A stretch of DNA of 42,956 nt from Sphingopyxis sp. Lineage in GTDB: Bacteria; Pseudomonadota; Alphaproteobacteria; Sphingomonadales; Sphingomonadaceae. Where the stretch lies: positions 1 to 42,956 of the forward strand of contig JAEMRT010000037.1 of NCBI GenBank assembly GCA_016463225.1, in the 5' to 3' direction. Shown one piece after another: positions 9,161-16,713 of the stretch (positions within the stretch are counted from its first letter, which is position 1; the number at the start of each line of letters is the position of its first letter). The translations under genes and the position numbers were made by a program. The notes beneath the pieces were generated by a model that was not told the DNA's origin, made no database searches, and was given only the letters and a program-made list of their open reading frames with translations.

Positions 9161-9580
9161 ATGATCAAGGATTTCAAGGCGTTCCTCAATCAGGGCAACG
9201 TGATGGGGCTGGCGGTTGGCGTCATCATCGGTGCCGCATTCGGGACGATCGTCAAATCGCTGACAGACGATGTTTTGATGCCCTTCATCGGGCTGATCAC
9301 CGGCGGCGGGGTCGATTTCACCAACAAATATCTGATCCTGTCAGGCGGCGAGAAGGTCACCGCCGGGATGACGCTGGCTGCCGCCAAGGCGAGCGGCGCC
9401 AATGTGATGGCGCTCGGCAGCTTCGTCACCGCGATCATCAATTTTGTTCTGCTCGCGTTCGTCGTGTTCCTGCTGGTGCGGCAGGCAAGCAAGTTCATCA
9501 AGCCGACGGAAGAGGCGGCCGGTCCGACTGAGATCGATATTCTAACCGAAATCCGCGACGAGTTGAAAAAGCGTCCGTGA
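9161..9580 (+). CDS. mscL: Large-conductance mechanosensitive channel
   Basis: MscL forms a homopentameric inner-membrane pore that opens under membrane tension and releases solutes during hypo-osmotic shock. The 139-residue length is normal. The N-terminal amphipathic helix MIKDFKAFLNQGNVMGLAVGVIIGAAFGTIVKSLTDDVLMP contains the gate-lining first membrane helix. The second helix is VTAIINFVLLAFVVFLLV, and the cytoplasmic helix ends EIDILTEIRDELKKR, the usual C-terminal bundle. An AAAGGGG ribosome site precedes the ATG. A perfect stem-loop follows the stop, so it is probably monocistronic. Confidence 0.98.
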   Translation: MIKDFKAFLNQGNVMGLAVGVIIGAAFGTIVKSLTDDVLMPFIGLITGGGVDFTNKYLILSGGEKVTAGMTLAAAKASGANVMALGSFVTAIINFVLLAFVVFLLVRQASKFIKPTEEAAGPTEIDILTEIRDELKKRP

Positions 9581-9590
9581 CCGTTGCGCG

Positions 9591-9616
9591 ATGAAAGGGT
9601 CGCTGCGCCCTTTCAT
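9591..9616 (+). terminator. Intrinsic terminator-like hairpin after mscL
   Basis: A perfect 9-bp stem, ATGAAAGGG (9591-9599) with CCCTTTCAT (9608-9616), surrounds an 8-base loop. It starts 10 bases after the mscL stop and lies just before the tmRNA gene, so it should separate the two transcripts. There is no long T-run. Confidence 0.6.
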
Positions 9617-9639
9617 TCGGCGGGCAGGCACCCTATATA

Positions 9640-10000
9640 GGCCAAGTCGGTTTCGGCCGACTATGGTGATAAATGGTGTCGTGAAATAGATACAGCGGAC
9701 CCGGGGGCAGTACCCGGCGGCTCCACCACAATCCTGCCGATCCGTAAGGAAAAGCGGGCTTCTGACGGGGCCGAACCAGGATCGACGTGTGTTCAAAGAC
9801 GATATTTTTGCCCGGGCTGAGTAACCCGTTCAAGGCTCAAAACCAATAGGTGCTAACGATAACGAAGCACTCGCTCTGGCTGCGTAACCTTTAGGCCTCA
9901 CGGCCGAAAGTTATTCAAAGAGAGCGCGGTTCGGACCGAACCGGGCAACAGAATCGGATACCAGCGGCTGGGGACGAGCCGGGCAACAGAATCGTCCCAC
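9640..10000 (+). ncRNA. ssrA: Two-piece (circularly permuted) tmRNA
   Basis: This stretch, otherwise without a gene, encodes transfer-messenger RNA in the permuted form known from alphaproteobacteria. The acceptor piece comes first and ends at 9728 with an encoded CCA (GGCTCCACCA); a T-arm-like GGGGG/CCC segment precedes it. A spacer of about 38 bases (9729-9766) should be cut out. The coding piece starts at 9767 with GGGGCCGAACCAGGATCGAC, close to the start of E. coli tmRNA. GGGGCC (9767-9772) pairs with GGCTCC (9719-9724) to make the acceptor stem, with one G-T pair. The tag frame is at 9852-9887. A hairpin GGGACGA (9971-9977)/TCGTCCC (9992-9998) marks the likely 3' part. Both outer ends are approximate. 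Function: rescue of stalled ribosomes together with SmpB. Confidence 0.95.
9852..9887 (+). other. tmRNA proteolysis-tag reading frame (ANDNEALALAA)
   Basis: The resume codon GCT at 9852 opens an 11-codon frame that reads ANDNEALALAA and stops at TAA (9885-9887). The ending LAA is what ClpXP-type proteases recognise, and the ANDN start is typical of alphaproteobacterial tags. With the alanine carried by the RNA itself, the added tag would be 12 residues. Confidence 0.95.
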
Positions 10001-10010
10001 CTTTCCCTGT

Positions 10011-10421
10011 TTAATGTGCACTCTCGCAATGGCGATGATCGCCCAGCGCCTCGATCACCCGGCAATCGGCGGCGACCCCGCCGCGGCACCGCCCGACGAT
10101 GCGGGTCAGCTCGTCGCGCAGCAGCGTGAGCTGCGCGATCTTCTCCTCGACCTGCTCCAGATGGCGGCTCGCGATGCGGTCGGCCTCGCTGCAATCGCGC
10201 CCTGGGTCGTCCGACAGGTCGAGAAGTGAGCGGATTTCCTCAATCGTAAAGCCCAAGTCGCGCGAATGGCGCACGAAGGTCAGCCGCGCGCGGTGCGGAT
10301 CGCCATAGCTGCGGTAATTGGCCGCAGTCCGATCGGGCTCGGGCAACAGCCCGATGCGTTCATAATAGCGGATCGTTTCGATATTGGTCCCGGTCGCCCG
10401 CGACAGTTCGCCGATTTTCAT
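10011..10421 (-). CDS. MerR-family metal-responsive regulator (ZntR/CadR-like)
   Basis: This 136-residue regulator should bind as a dimer to the palindrome in the divergent promoter and untwist it when metal binds. The N-terminal winged helix-turn-helix is clear (MKIGELSRATGTNIETIRYYERIGLLPEPDR), followed by the dimerisation helix (about 78-108). Cys77, Cys112 and Cys120, plus a C-terminal HRHCESAH cluster, match the ligand pattern of the Zn(II)/Cd(II)/Pb(II) branch (ZntR, CadR, PbrR) better than CueR, which lacks the residue-77 cysteine. It is divergent from a CDF metal transporter, the presumed target. Its 3' end lies about 10 bases from the tmRNA 3' region, tail to tail. Confidence 0.93.
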   Translation of the reverse strand: MKIGELSRATGTNIETIRYYERIGLLPEPDRTAANYRSYGDPHRARLTFVRHSRDLGFTIEEIRSLLDLSDDPGRDCSEADRIASRHLEQVEEKIAQLTLLRDELTRIVGRCRGGVAADCRVIEALGDHRHCESAH

Positions 10422-10424
10422 GAC

Positions 10425-10457
10425 TTGACCCTGTAGTTGCTACAGGGTGCATATAGG
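10425..10457 (+). promoter_or_regulatory. MerR-type promoter and operator for the CDF transporter
   Basis: A perfect inverted repeat, ACCCTGTAG (10428-10436) and CTACAGGGT (10440-10448) with TTG between, lies between a -35 element TTGACC (10425-10430) and a -10-like CATATA (10450-10455) or TATAGG (10452-10457). The spacing is therefore 19-21 bp, longer than the normal 17, which is the hallmark of promoters activated by MerR proteins. The regulator's own ATG begins 4 bases to the left on the other strand. Confidence 0.85.
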
Positions 10458-10525
10458 GTCTCGACTCGCAGAACCAAGCAGGCTTTTCTGTGAAAACCGG
10501 TTCGACGCAGGAAGGAGCCTTGACC

Positions 10526-11164
10526 TTGTCCGATCATTGCTGTGCCGGAGCCAGCGGCAAGACCGCCCTCAACGACCCGCGCTGGCGCCGCATCCTGTGG
10601 GCGGCGCTGCTGATCAACGCGGCGATGTTCGGGGTCGAGATCGTCGCGGGGGTCGCGGCGGACTCGCGCGCGCTCCAGGCCGACGCGCTCGATTTCCTCG
10701 GCGATGCCGCCAATTACGCGATCAGCCTGGGCGTGGCCGGCATGGCGCTGGCGTGGCGCGCGCGTGCCGCACAGGTCAAGGCGGTGACGATGCTCGCCTT
10801 CGGGCTGTGGGTGCTGGGTTCGGCGGTGTGGGGCTTTATCAGCGGTTCCGCGCCGCATGCCGAAACGATGGGGTTGATCGGCGCGCTCGCGCTCGCCGCC
10901 AATGTCGCGGTCGCGCTGATGCTCTATCGCTATCGCACCGGCGACGCGAACATGCGGTCGGTGTGGATTTGCTCGCGCAACGACGCGATCGGCAATGTCG
11001 CGGTGATGGGCGCCGCGCTCGGCGTGTTCGGCACCGGGCAAAGCTGGCCCGACCTCGCGGTGGCGGCGATCATGGCGACGCTCGCGATCTGGGGTAGTAT
11101 CGAAGTATTCCGCCAGGCGCGCGGCGAACTTACCGCCATTCCTGCGGGTTCGGCTGGTAGCTGA
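10526..11164 (+). CDS. Cation diffusion facilitator (CDF) metal transporter
   Basis: This inner-membrane protein should export a divalent metal (zinc, cadmium, cobalt or similar) in exchange for protons. I place the start at TTG 10526 because a strong GAAGGAG site lies 8 bases upstream; a GTG at 10490 in the same frame would add 12 residues but has no ribosome site. The product is about 212 residues with six hydrophobic segments. The metal-site motifs are ADALDFLGDAAN in the second helix (two Asp spaced by three residues) and RNDAIGN in the fifth. A Cys pair near the N-terminus (DHCCAG) could help capture metal. The usual C-terminal cytoplasmic domain is missing, so it is a short CDF. It is driven by the MerR-type promoter upstream. 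Confidence 0.88.
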   Translation: MSDHCCAGASGKTALNDPRWRRILWAALLINAAMFGVEIVAGVAADSRALQADALDFLGDAANYAISLGVAGMALAWRARAAQVKAVTMLAFGLWVLGSAVWGFISGSAPHAETMGLIGALALAANVAVALMLYRYRTGDANMRSVWICSRNDAIGNVAVMGAALGVFGTGQSWPDLAVAAIMATLAIWGSIEVFRQARGELTAIPAGSAGS

Positions 11165-11308
11165 CCGATCGGTATGTTAATCTAATTCCCGAATCCGAAA
11201 GCTTCTGCGCCGACGCGGCAAACCATAATGCATGCGCGGCATTGACTGCCTGATCTTCCCGTGGGGCGCCCGCCCGACGGCAATCAGAAACAGAATCGAG
11301 GACATCCG

Positions 11309-11947
11309 ATGCAAACGCCTGGGGATCTTGATTTTTCGCGGCGCGGCGTGCTGGCCGGCGGCGCTTCGGTGGCGGCAGTGACCGTCGTGCCGACGCGCGC
11401 CAGCGCAGCGCCGACGAAGGCCGCAACCGCGCCGCCGACCGCTAAAGTCGCGTTCGAAGTGAACGGCGCGCCGCACGCTCTGGAACTCGACACCCGCACC
11501 TCGCTCCTCGACGTGCTGCGCGAACATCTGCACCTGACCGGCACCAAAAAGGGTTGCGATCATGGCCAATGCGGCGCCTGCACCGTCATCGTCGACGGAC
11601 GGCGGATCAACAGCTGCCTGACGCTGGCGGTGATGCACGACGGCGATACGATCACCACGATCGAGGGGTTGGGTACGCCGGGCAAGATGCACCCGATGCA
11701 GAGCGCCTTCGTGGAACATGACGGCTATCAATGCGGTTATTGCACGCCGGGCCAGATCTGTTCGGCGGTCGCGGTGCTGGACGAGATCGAGGCGGGCATT
11801 CCGAGCCATGTCACCGCCGACCTGACCAAAGCGCCGAAAGTCACTGCGAGCGAACTGCGCGAGCGGATGAGCGGCAATATCTGCCGCTGCGGCGCCTATT
11901 CGAACATCATCGACGCGATGAGCGACGTGGCGGGAGTGAAGGCATGA
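11309..11947 (+). CDS. paoA: Aldehyde oxidoreductase 2Fe-2S subunit (PaoA-like)
   Basis: This is the iron-sulfur electron-transfer subunit of a periplasmic molybdenum aldehyde oxidoreductase of the xanthine oxidase family. It has a twin-arginine export signal (SRRGVLAGG, about residues 10-18, then a hydrophobic stretch ending RASAA), so the folded complex is exported by Tat. Two 2Fe-2S centres are visible: the plant-ferredoxin type [11 protein letters not shown] with the later NSCL, and the helical type QCGYCTPGQ with [10 protein letters not shown]. The start is the ATG at 11309 behind GAGGA, giving 212 residues; an upstream GTG would put residues before the Tat signal and is rejected. It overlaps paoB by ATGA. 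Confidence 0.94.
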   Translation: MQTPGDLDFSRRGVLAGGASVAAVTVVPTRASAAPTKAATAPPTAKVAFEVNGAPHALELDTRTSLLDVLREHLHLTGTKKGCDHGQCGACTVIVDGRRINSCLTLAVMHDGDTITTIEGLGTPGKMHPMQSAFVEHDGYQCGYCTPGQICSAVAVLDEIEAGIPSHVTADLTKAPKVTASELRERMSGNICRCGAYSNIIDAMSDVAGVKA

Positions 11948-12894
11948 AAAGCTTCACCTATGAGCGAGTCGAGACACCCGCTGCCGCGACCGCGGCATTC
12001 GCAAAGGTCAAGGGTGCGCGCTTTATCGCGGGCGGCACAAATTTGCTCGACCTGATGAAGCTGGAGATCGAAACCCCGGCGCATCTGATCGACGTCAGCC
12101 GGCTTGCGCTCGACACGATCGAACCCACGACCGACGGCGGACTGCGCATCGGTGCGATGGTCCGCAACACCGACCTCGCCGCGGATACCCGCGTGCGGCG
12201 CGACTATGGCCTGCTGTCGCGTGCGCTGGTCGCGGGCGCGTCGGGACAGCTGCGCAACAAGGCGACGACCGCGGGCAATCTGCTCCAGCGCACGCGCTGC
12301 CCCTATTTTTACGACACCAACATGCCGTGCAACAAACGCAAGCCGGGCAGCGGCTGCGCGGCAATCGGCGGGTTCAGCCGGCTGCACGCTGTCGTGGGCG
12401 CCAGCGATGCCTGCATCGCCACCCATCCCAGCGACATGGCGGTCGCGATGCGCGCGCTCGACGCCAGCGTCGAAACGGTGGCGGCGGACGGCAAAGGACG
12501 GACGATTGCGCTGGGCGATTTCTACCGCGCCCCCGGTACTACACCCCATCTCGACACCGTCCTCGCACCGGGTGAGCTGATCACCGCGGTGACGCTGCCG
12601 AAACCGGTGGGCGGCACGCATATCTATCAAAAGGTTCGCGATCGGGCCTCTTACGCCTTCGCGCTGATTTCGGTCGCAGCGATTGTCCACAAGGACGGGT
12701 CGGGCCGCGTCGCGCTGGGTGGGGTTGGCTACAAGCCCTGGCGGGTCGAGGCCGCCGACGCCGAACTGCCCAGCGGTGCCAAAGCGGTCACCGCCAAGCT
12801 GCTCGCCGGTGCCAGGCCAAGTCACGAAAACGCCTACAAGCTGCCCTTGATCGAGCGCACGCTCGCCGGGGTGCTGGCACAAGCAAGGGGCTGA
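11944..12894 (+). CDS. paoB: Aldehyde oxidoreductase FAD-binding subunit (PaoB-like)
   Basis: This 316-residue protein is the flavin subunit that takes electrons from the 2Fe-2S subunit. The FAD-binding segments are [16 protein letters not shown] (about residues 26-41) and the block [21 protein letters not shown]. The cysteines in [21 protein letters not shown] form the insertion that in E. coli PaoB holds a 4Fe-4S cluster, so this is the YagS/PaoB branch rather than an ordinary CoxM. The ATG at 11944 overlaps the paoA stop (ATGA), and paoC starts 3 bases after this gene's stop. No signal peptide is present; it would be exported piggy-back through the Tat signal of PaoA. Confidence 0.94.
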   Translation: MKSFTYERVETPAAATAAFAKVKGARFIAGGTNLLDLMKLEIETPAHLIDVSRLALDTIEPTTDGGLRIGAMVRNTDLAADTRVRRDYGLLSRALVAGASGQLRNKATTAGNLLQRTRCPYFYDTNMPCNKRKPGSGCAAIGGFSRLHAVVGASDACIATHPSDMAVAMRALDASVETVAADGKGRTIALGDFYRAPGTTPHLDTVLAPGELITAVTLPKPVGGTHIYQKVRDRASYAFALISVAAIVHKDGSGRVALGGVGYKPWRVEAADAELPSGAKAVTAKLLAGARPSHENAYKLPLIERTLAGVLAQARG

Positions 12895-12897
12895 GCC

Positions 12898-15105
12898 ATG
12901 AAGTTCGATACCCCCGCCACGACCAACCCGATCGACCAGCTGAAGGTCATCGGCAAACCCACCAATCGCATCGACGGCCCGCTCAAGACGACAGGTCTTG
13001 CGCCCTATGCCTATGAACGGCACGATGTCGCGGCGAACCAGGCCTATGGCTATGTCGTCGGATCGGCGATCGCCAAGGGGCGGATTTCGTCGATGAACCT
13101 CGATGCCGCGAAAGCCGCGCCCGGCGTGCTGGCGATCGTCACCGCCGACAACGCCGGCAAGCTCGGCAAGGGCAATTTCAACACCGCCAAGCTGCTCGGC
13201 GGCCCGGCGGTCGACCATTATCATCAGGCGATCGCGCTGGTGGTGGCCGAGACGTTCGAACAGGCACGCGCCGCGGCGGCGCTGGTCCGCGTCGAATATG
13301 CGCGCGGCAAGGGCGCGTTCGAACTCGCCGCTGCGCTTGACGGCGCGATCAAGCCACCGCCGTCTTTCGGTACCGAGGCCGACAGCAGCGTCGGCGATTT
13401 CGCGGGCGCCTTTGCCGCGGCGCCGGTGCAACTCGACGCGCGCTATACCACCCCCGATCATGCGCATGCGATGATGGAACCGCATGCGTCGATCGCGGCT
13501 TGGGCGGGCGACAAGCTGACGCTGTGGACGTCGAACCAGATGATCGCCTGGTCCGTCGGCGACATGGCGAAGACGCTCGGCATCCCGCGGGAGAATATCC
13601 GTCTCGATTCGCCCTATGTCGGCGGCGGTTTCGGCGGCAAGCTGTTCATCCGCGCCGATGCGATCCTCGCCGCGCTGGGCGCCAAAGCGGCGAACCGGCC
13701 GGTCAAGGTCGCGCTGCCGCGCGCCTTCATGTTCAACAACACGCCGCACCGCCCGGCGACGATCCAGCGAATCCGCATCGGCGCGGCGGCGGACGGCAAG
13801 ATCACCGCGATCGGTCATGAAAGCTGGTCGGGCGACCTGCCGGGCGGCGGCCCCGAAACCGCAGTGGGGCAAACACGGCTGATGTATGCGGGGGCGAACC
13901 GGATGACCGCGATGCGGCTGGCGGTGCTCGACCTGCCCGAGGGCAATGCGATGCGCGCGCCCGGCGAAGCGCCCGGGCTGATGGCGCTCGAGGTGGCGAT
14001 GGACGAGATGGCCGAAAAGCTGGGGATCGACCCAATCCAGTTCCGCGTCATCAACTACACCCAGGTCGATCCCGAAAAACCGAGCCGACCCTTTTCGCAG
14101 CGTCAGCTGAACGAATGCCTGACGATCGGCGCCGAAAAATTCGGCTGGGCCAAGCGCGGCGCAAAACCGGCAACGAGCCGCGATGGGCAATGGCTGATCG
14201 GCATGGGGGTCGCCGCGGCGTTCCGCAACAACCTCAACGGCCCGTCGGCAGCGCGCGTCCGGCTCGACAAATCGGGGGTGGTGACGGTCGAAACCGACAT
14301 GACCGACATCGGCACGGGCAGCTACACGATCATCGCCCAGACCGCCGCCGAAATGATGGGCCTGCCGCTCGACAAGATCGTCGTGAAGCTGGGCGACTCG
14401 GCATTCCCCGTGTCGGCAGGATCGGGCGGCCAGTGGGGCGCGAACAGTTCGACCGCCGGCGTCTATGCCGCCTGCGTCAAGCTGCGCGAAGCGGTGGCGC
14501 AAAAGCTCGGCATGAATCCGATCGACGCGGTGTTCGCCGATGGCAAGGTCAAGGCCGGACGCCGCAGAGCAGCGCTCGGTGATGCGGCGAAAGACGGCGA
14601 ACTCGTCGCCGAGGACGTGATGCAATATGGCGATCTTGCCGAAAAATATCAGCAGTCGACCTTTGGCGCGCATTTTGTCGAAGTCGGGGTCAACGCCGCG
14701 ACCGGCGAAATCCGCATTCGCCGCATGCTCGCGGTGTGTGCCGCGGGGCGTATCCTCAATCCCAAGGCGGCGCGCAGCCAGGTGATCGGCGCGATGACGA
14801 TGGGGGCAGGGGCAGCGCTGATGGAGGAACTCGCGGTCGACAAGCGCTTCGGCTTTTTCGTCAACCACGATCTCGCGGGCTATGAAGTCCCCGTCCACGC
14901 CGATATTCCGCATCAGGACGTCATATTTCTTGACGAGACCGATCCGACGACGTCGCCGATGAAGGCAAAGGGCGTCGGCGAACTCGGCATTTGCGGGGTT
15001 GCCGCGGCGGTCGCCAATGCGGTGTATAACGCGACGGGCATCCGCACCCGCAACTACCCGATCACCCTCGACAAACTGCTCGACAAGCTGCCCGAGGTTG
15101 CCTGA
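12898..15105 (+). CDS. paoC: Aldehyde oxidoreductase molybdenum-binding subunit (PaoC-like)
   Basis: This is the catalytic subunit, 735 residues (E. coli PaoC is 732), which oxidises aldehydes, often aromatic ones, to carboxylic acids. Visible blocks include the substrate/cofactor segment PYVGGGFGGKLFIRADAI (about 238-255), GTGSYTIIAQTAAEMMGLP, SAGSGGQWGANSSTAG, and the near-C-terminal KGVGELGICGVAAAVANAV, where Glu695 is the catalytic base of the family. It ends the paoABC operon and a strong hairpin follows. The cofactor-insertion chaperone PaoD (XdhC family), which usually follows, is not in this window, so it must be encoded elsewhere. The physiological aldehyde is unknown. Confidence 0.95.
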   Translation: MKFDTPATTNPIDQLKVIGKPTNRIDGPLKTTGLAPYAYERHDVAANQAYGYVVGSAIAKGRISSMNLDAAKAAPGVLAIVTADNAGKLGKGNFNTAKLLGGPAVDHYHQAIALVVAETFEQARAAAALVRVEYARGKGAFELAAALDGAIKPPPSFGTEADSSVGDFAGAFAAAPVQLDARYTTPDHAHAMMEPHASIAAWAGDKLTLWTSNQMIAWSVGDMAKTLGIPRENIRLDSPYVGGGFGGKLFIRADAILAALGAKAANRPVKVALPRAFMFNNTPHRPATIQRIRIGAAADGKITAIGHESWSGDLPGGGPETAVGQTRLMYAGANRMTAMRLAVLDLPEGNAMRAPGEAPGLMALEVAMDEMAEKLGIDPIQFRVINYTQVDPEKPSRPFSQRQLNECLTIGAEKFGWAKRGAKPATSRDGQWLIGMGVAAAFRNNLNGPSAARVRLDKSGVVTVETDMTDIGTGSYTIIAQTAAEMMGLPLDKIVVKLGDSAFPVSAGSGGQWGANSSTAGVYAACVKLREAVAQKLGMNPIDAVFADGKVKAGRRRAALGDAAKDGELVAEDVMQYGDLAEKYQQSTFGAHFVEVGVNAATGEIRIRRMLAVCAAGRILNPKAARSQVIGAMTMGAGAALMEELAVDKRFGFFVNHDLAGYEVPVHADIPHQDVIFLDETDPTTSPMKAKGVGELGICGVAAAVANAVYNATGIRTRNYPITLDKLLDKLPEVA

Positions 15106-15119
15106 CCCCGCCAACTGAA

Positions 15120-15150
15120 AAGGGCTCCGCCGAGGTTCGACGGAGCCCTT
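15120..15150 (+). terminator. Terminator hairpin after paoC
   Basis: A perfect 10-bp stem is formed by AAGGGCTCCG (15120-15129) and CGGAGCCCTT (15141-15150) around an 11-base loop, 14 bases after the paoC stop. The stem ends in A-T pairs, giving AA on one side and TT on the other. It most likely ends the paoABC transcript. Confidence 0.75.
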
Positions 15151-15237
15151 CCAGGCCGCACACAGCAATTTACTGGCGAGGACCCTCGCCCTGTCGCTCG
15201 GGGTCGCGTCGAACGACAGGAATATCTTGAGCCCGGT

Positions 15238-15295
15238 CCCTTCGACGCATCACCGTTGGCCGGACGCGAATCCGGGGCGATGCGGTCGAAGGGAT
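15238..15295. repeat. Imperfect inverted repeat in the paoC-regulator gap
   Basis: CCCTTCGACGCATC near 15238-15252 and GATGCGGTCGAAGGG near 15280-15295 are inverted copies with a one-base bulge. The 263-base stretch 15106-15368 holds no gene. It contains the paoC terminator, this dyad, and short G/C-tract hairpins (ATCCCCC/GGGGGGT around 15350-15367) that could end the convergent regulator transcript. Confidence 0.55.
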
Positions 15296-15368
15296 GGCCC
15301 CCCTTAGTCCTTGCAAAACGACCCTTATTTGGGACCCCCAAGAGGGTCATCCCCCTGTTGGGGGGTAA

Positions 15369-16475
15369 TCAGCCGAGGATCGGCGCGAGCAGCCGCATCA
15401 ATCCGGCCTCACTCTCGACGCTGCATTTCAGGTAGATTTGCTTGATCTGTCCGCGCAGCGTTTCGGCGGTAACGCCGCGCTCGGTGGCGATCTGTGGGCG
15501 CGGCTTGCCTTCGAGCAATCGCACCGCAATGTCGGCCTCGGCCGGGCTCAGGCGGTAGATCGCGCTCAAATAGTGCGCTACGCCCGCCCGATCACGCTTG
15601 GGGCCGTTGGCAATCAGGATGGCATGCGGCAATTTGCCCAGCGACCATTCGCGTTCGGGCAAGCGAAAACCCTCGATCATCAGTTGCGGGCGATCCTCCG
15701 CGGTTGCGATCCGCGTCCGCACATGGTCGAGACCGCCCTCGGCGGTCAGCGCCTGAACCGTCTGGCGCAGCGTGAACGGCGCGCCCGCCGCATCGATCGA
15801 CCGGCCCGACAGCCGGACGTCGCCGGCCTCGAGCATCGCTTCGGCGCCGATACTATGGGCAAGCAACTGGCCGCGGACGTCGATGATGAAGGCGCTGACC
15901 TGGATCGCGTCGAAAGCGCCGGCGAGCAGTTTTGCCTGCTCGCCCTCCAGCTTTTCCTGCAAACGCACCGCGCGGCGCGCCGCCCGGGCGCCTTGGGCGA
16001 AGACCTTGCGCTGCGCGGCCGTCGTCCGGCCGTCCTTGCGGTCACGCAGGGTGGCGAGCCCAACGATCCCGAAATTGTCGATCACCAGATTGGTCTGGCA
16101 TCCGAAGGGAATGCCAATCGCTTCACACCAGTCGCTATAGTCGCGCGAAACAAGCTGCGGGATGACCTGGTCATAATGATCTTCGTGCAGGACAGGATCG
16201 TAAAAGCCGCGTTCGATATGCCGGTTCGACGCAGCGACGCGGAAATTATGCGTTTCCGAACCCCAGCCGCTCGCCGCAAAATGATCGATCAGATCGGTGC
16301 CGAAGTTGGTGACGATGTTGAACGGGATTTCGCGGGCGCCGCCGACCCCGATCAGCTGGCCATGGCCCGATCCGGTATGACTGGCGAGCACATTCAGCGC
16401 ATCCAGCCACATGTCGGGCTGCAGCGCGGCCTGCATGAATATTTCGTCCCAGTCCGGTTCCGCCCGCTGCCCCAT
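15369..16475 (-). CDS. LuxR-type helix-turn-helix transcriptional regulator
   Basis: This 368-residue cytoplasmic protein ends in a LuxR-type DNA-binding domain (about residues 305-365: YRLSPAEADIAVRLLEGKPRPQIATERGVTAETLRGQIKQIYLKC). The N-terminal 170 residues resemble a GAF/PAS-like sensory region of unknown ligand. A second PAS-like part (about 190-290, IIDVRGQLLAHSIGAEAMLEAG) follows a helical linker rich in Arg, Gln and Glu that could be a coiled coil. No autoinducer-binding LuxR domain or phosphoacceptor receiver is seen. It converges on paoABC, so a regulatory link is possible but unproven. The roughly 60 bases upstream of its ATG are AT-richer and should hold its promoter. Confidence 0.88.
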   Translation of the reverse strand: MGQRAEPDWDEIFMQAALQPDMWLDALNVLASHTGSGHGQLIGVGGAREIPFNIVTNFGTDLIDHFAASGWGSETHNFRVAASNRHIERGFYDPVLHEDHYDQVIPQLVSRDYSDWCEAIGIPFGCQTNLVIDNFGIVGLATLRDRKDGRTTAAQRKVFAQGARAARRAVRLQEKLEGEQAKLLAGAFDAIQVSAFIIDVRGQLLAHSIGAEAMLEAGDVRLSGRSIDAAGAPFTLRQTVQALTAEGGLDHVRTRIATAEDRPQLMIEGFRLPEREWSLGKLPHAILIANGPKRDRAGVAHYLSAIYRLSPAEADIAVRLLEGKPRPQIATERGVTAETLRGQIKQIYLKCSVESEAGLMRLLAPILG

Positions 16476-16620
16476 CGCGCCCGTCGCTTGTCCAATCGTG
16501 CCCCAACGTCATGCCATCTCACCCAAGTTTATGACAAAAGCCAACAAATCAACTTCAAAAAAGTTAAGTGCGCCGTTGAAGCCGCGACGCCGCGCTCCAT
16601 TGGGGGCATGTCGAACAGGG

Positions 16621-16696
16621 TGGTGCCGACTGTCAGACTCGAACTGACGACCTACCGCTTACAAGGCGGTTGCTCTACCAACTGAGCTAAGCCGGC
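16621..16696 (-). tRNA. tRNA-Thr (anticodon TGT)
   Basis: Read on the minus strand from 16696, the sequence folds as a full cloverleaf. The acceptor stem is GCCGGCT with AGTCGGC (one G-T pair), the D-arm is GCTCAGTTGGTAGAGC, the anticodon arm is CCGCCTTGTAAGCGG with TGT in the loop, the T-arm contains GTTCGACTC, and there is an encoded CCA at 16621-16623. TGT reads ACA-type threonine codons. The discriminator base is A. Confidence 0.97.
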
Positions 16697-16713
16697 GCGG
16701 AAAGCCCCTTGCT

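Noticed and set aside
9542..10194. Several frames of 66-98 codons across the tmRNA region
   Set aside because: The DNA is accounted for by the two-piece tmRNA, and none of the frames has a ribosome site or recognisable content.
11164..11173. ACCGATCGGT palindrome downstream of the CDF gene
   Set aside because: A 10-base palindrome is expected by chance in 43 kb of GC-rich DNA. It spans the stop region and is not linked to a promoter I can see.
11896..15168. 1090-codon open frame antisense to paoB and paoC
   Set aside because: Same codon-bias effect across two well-identified genes; the composition is Arg/Asp/Ala/His-rich and no domain is visible.
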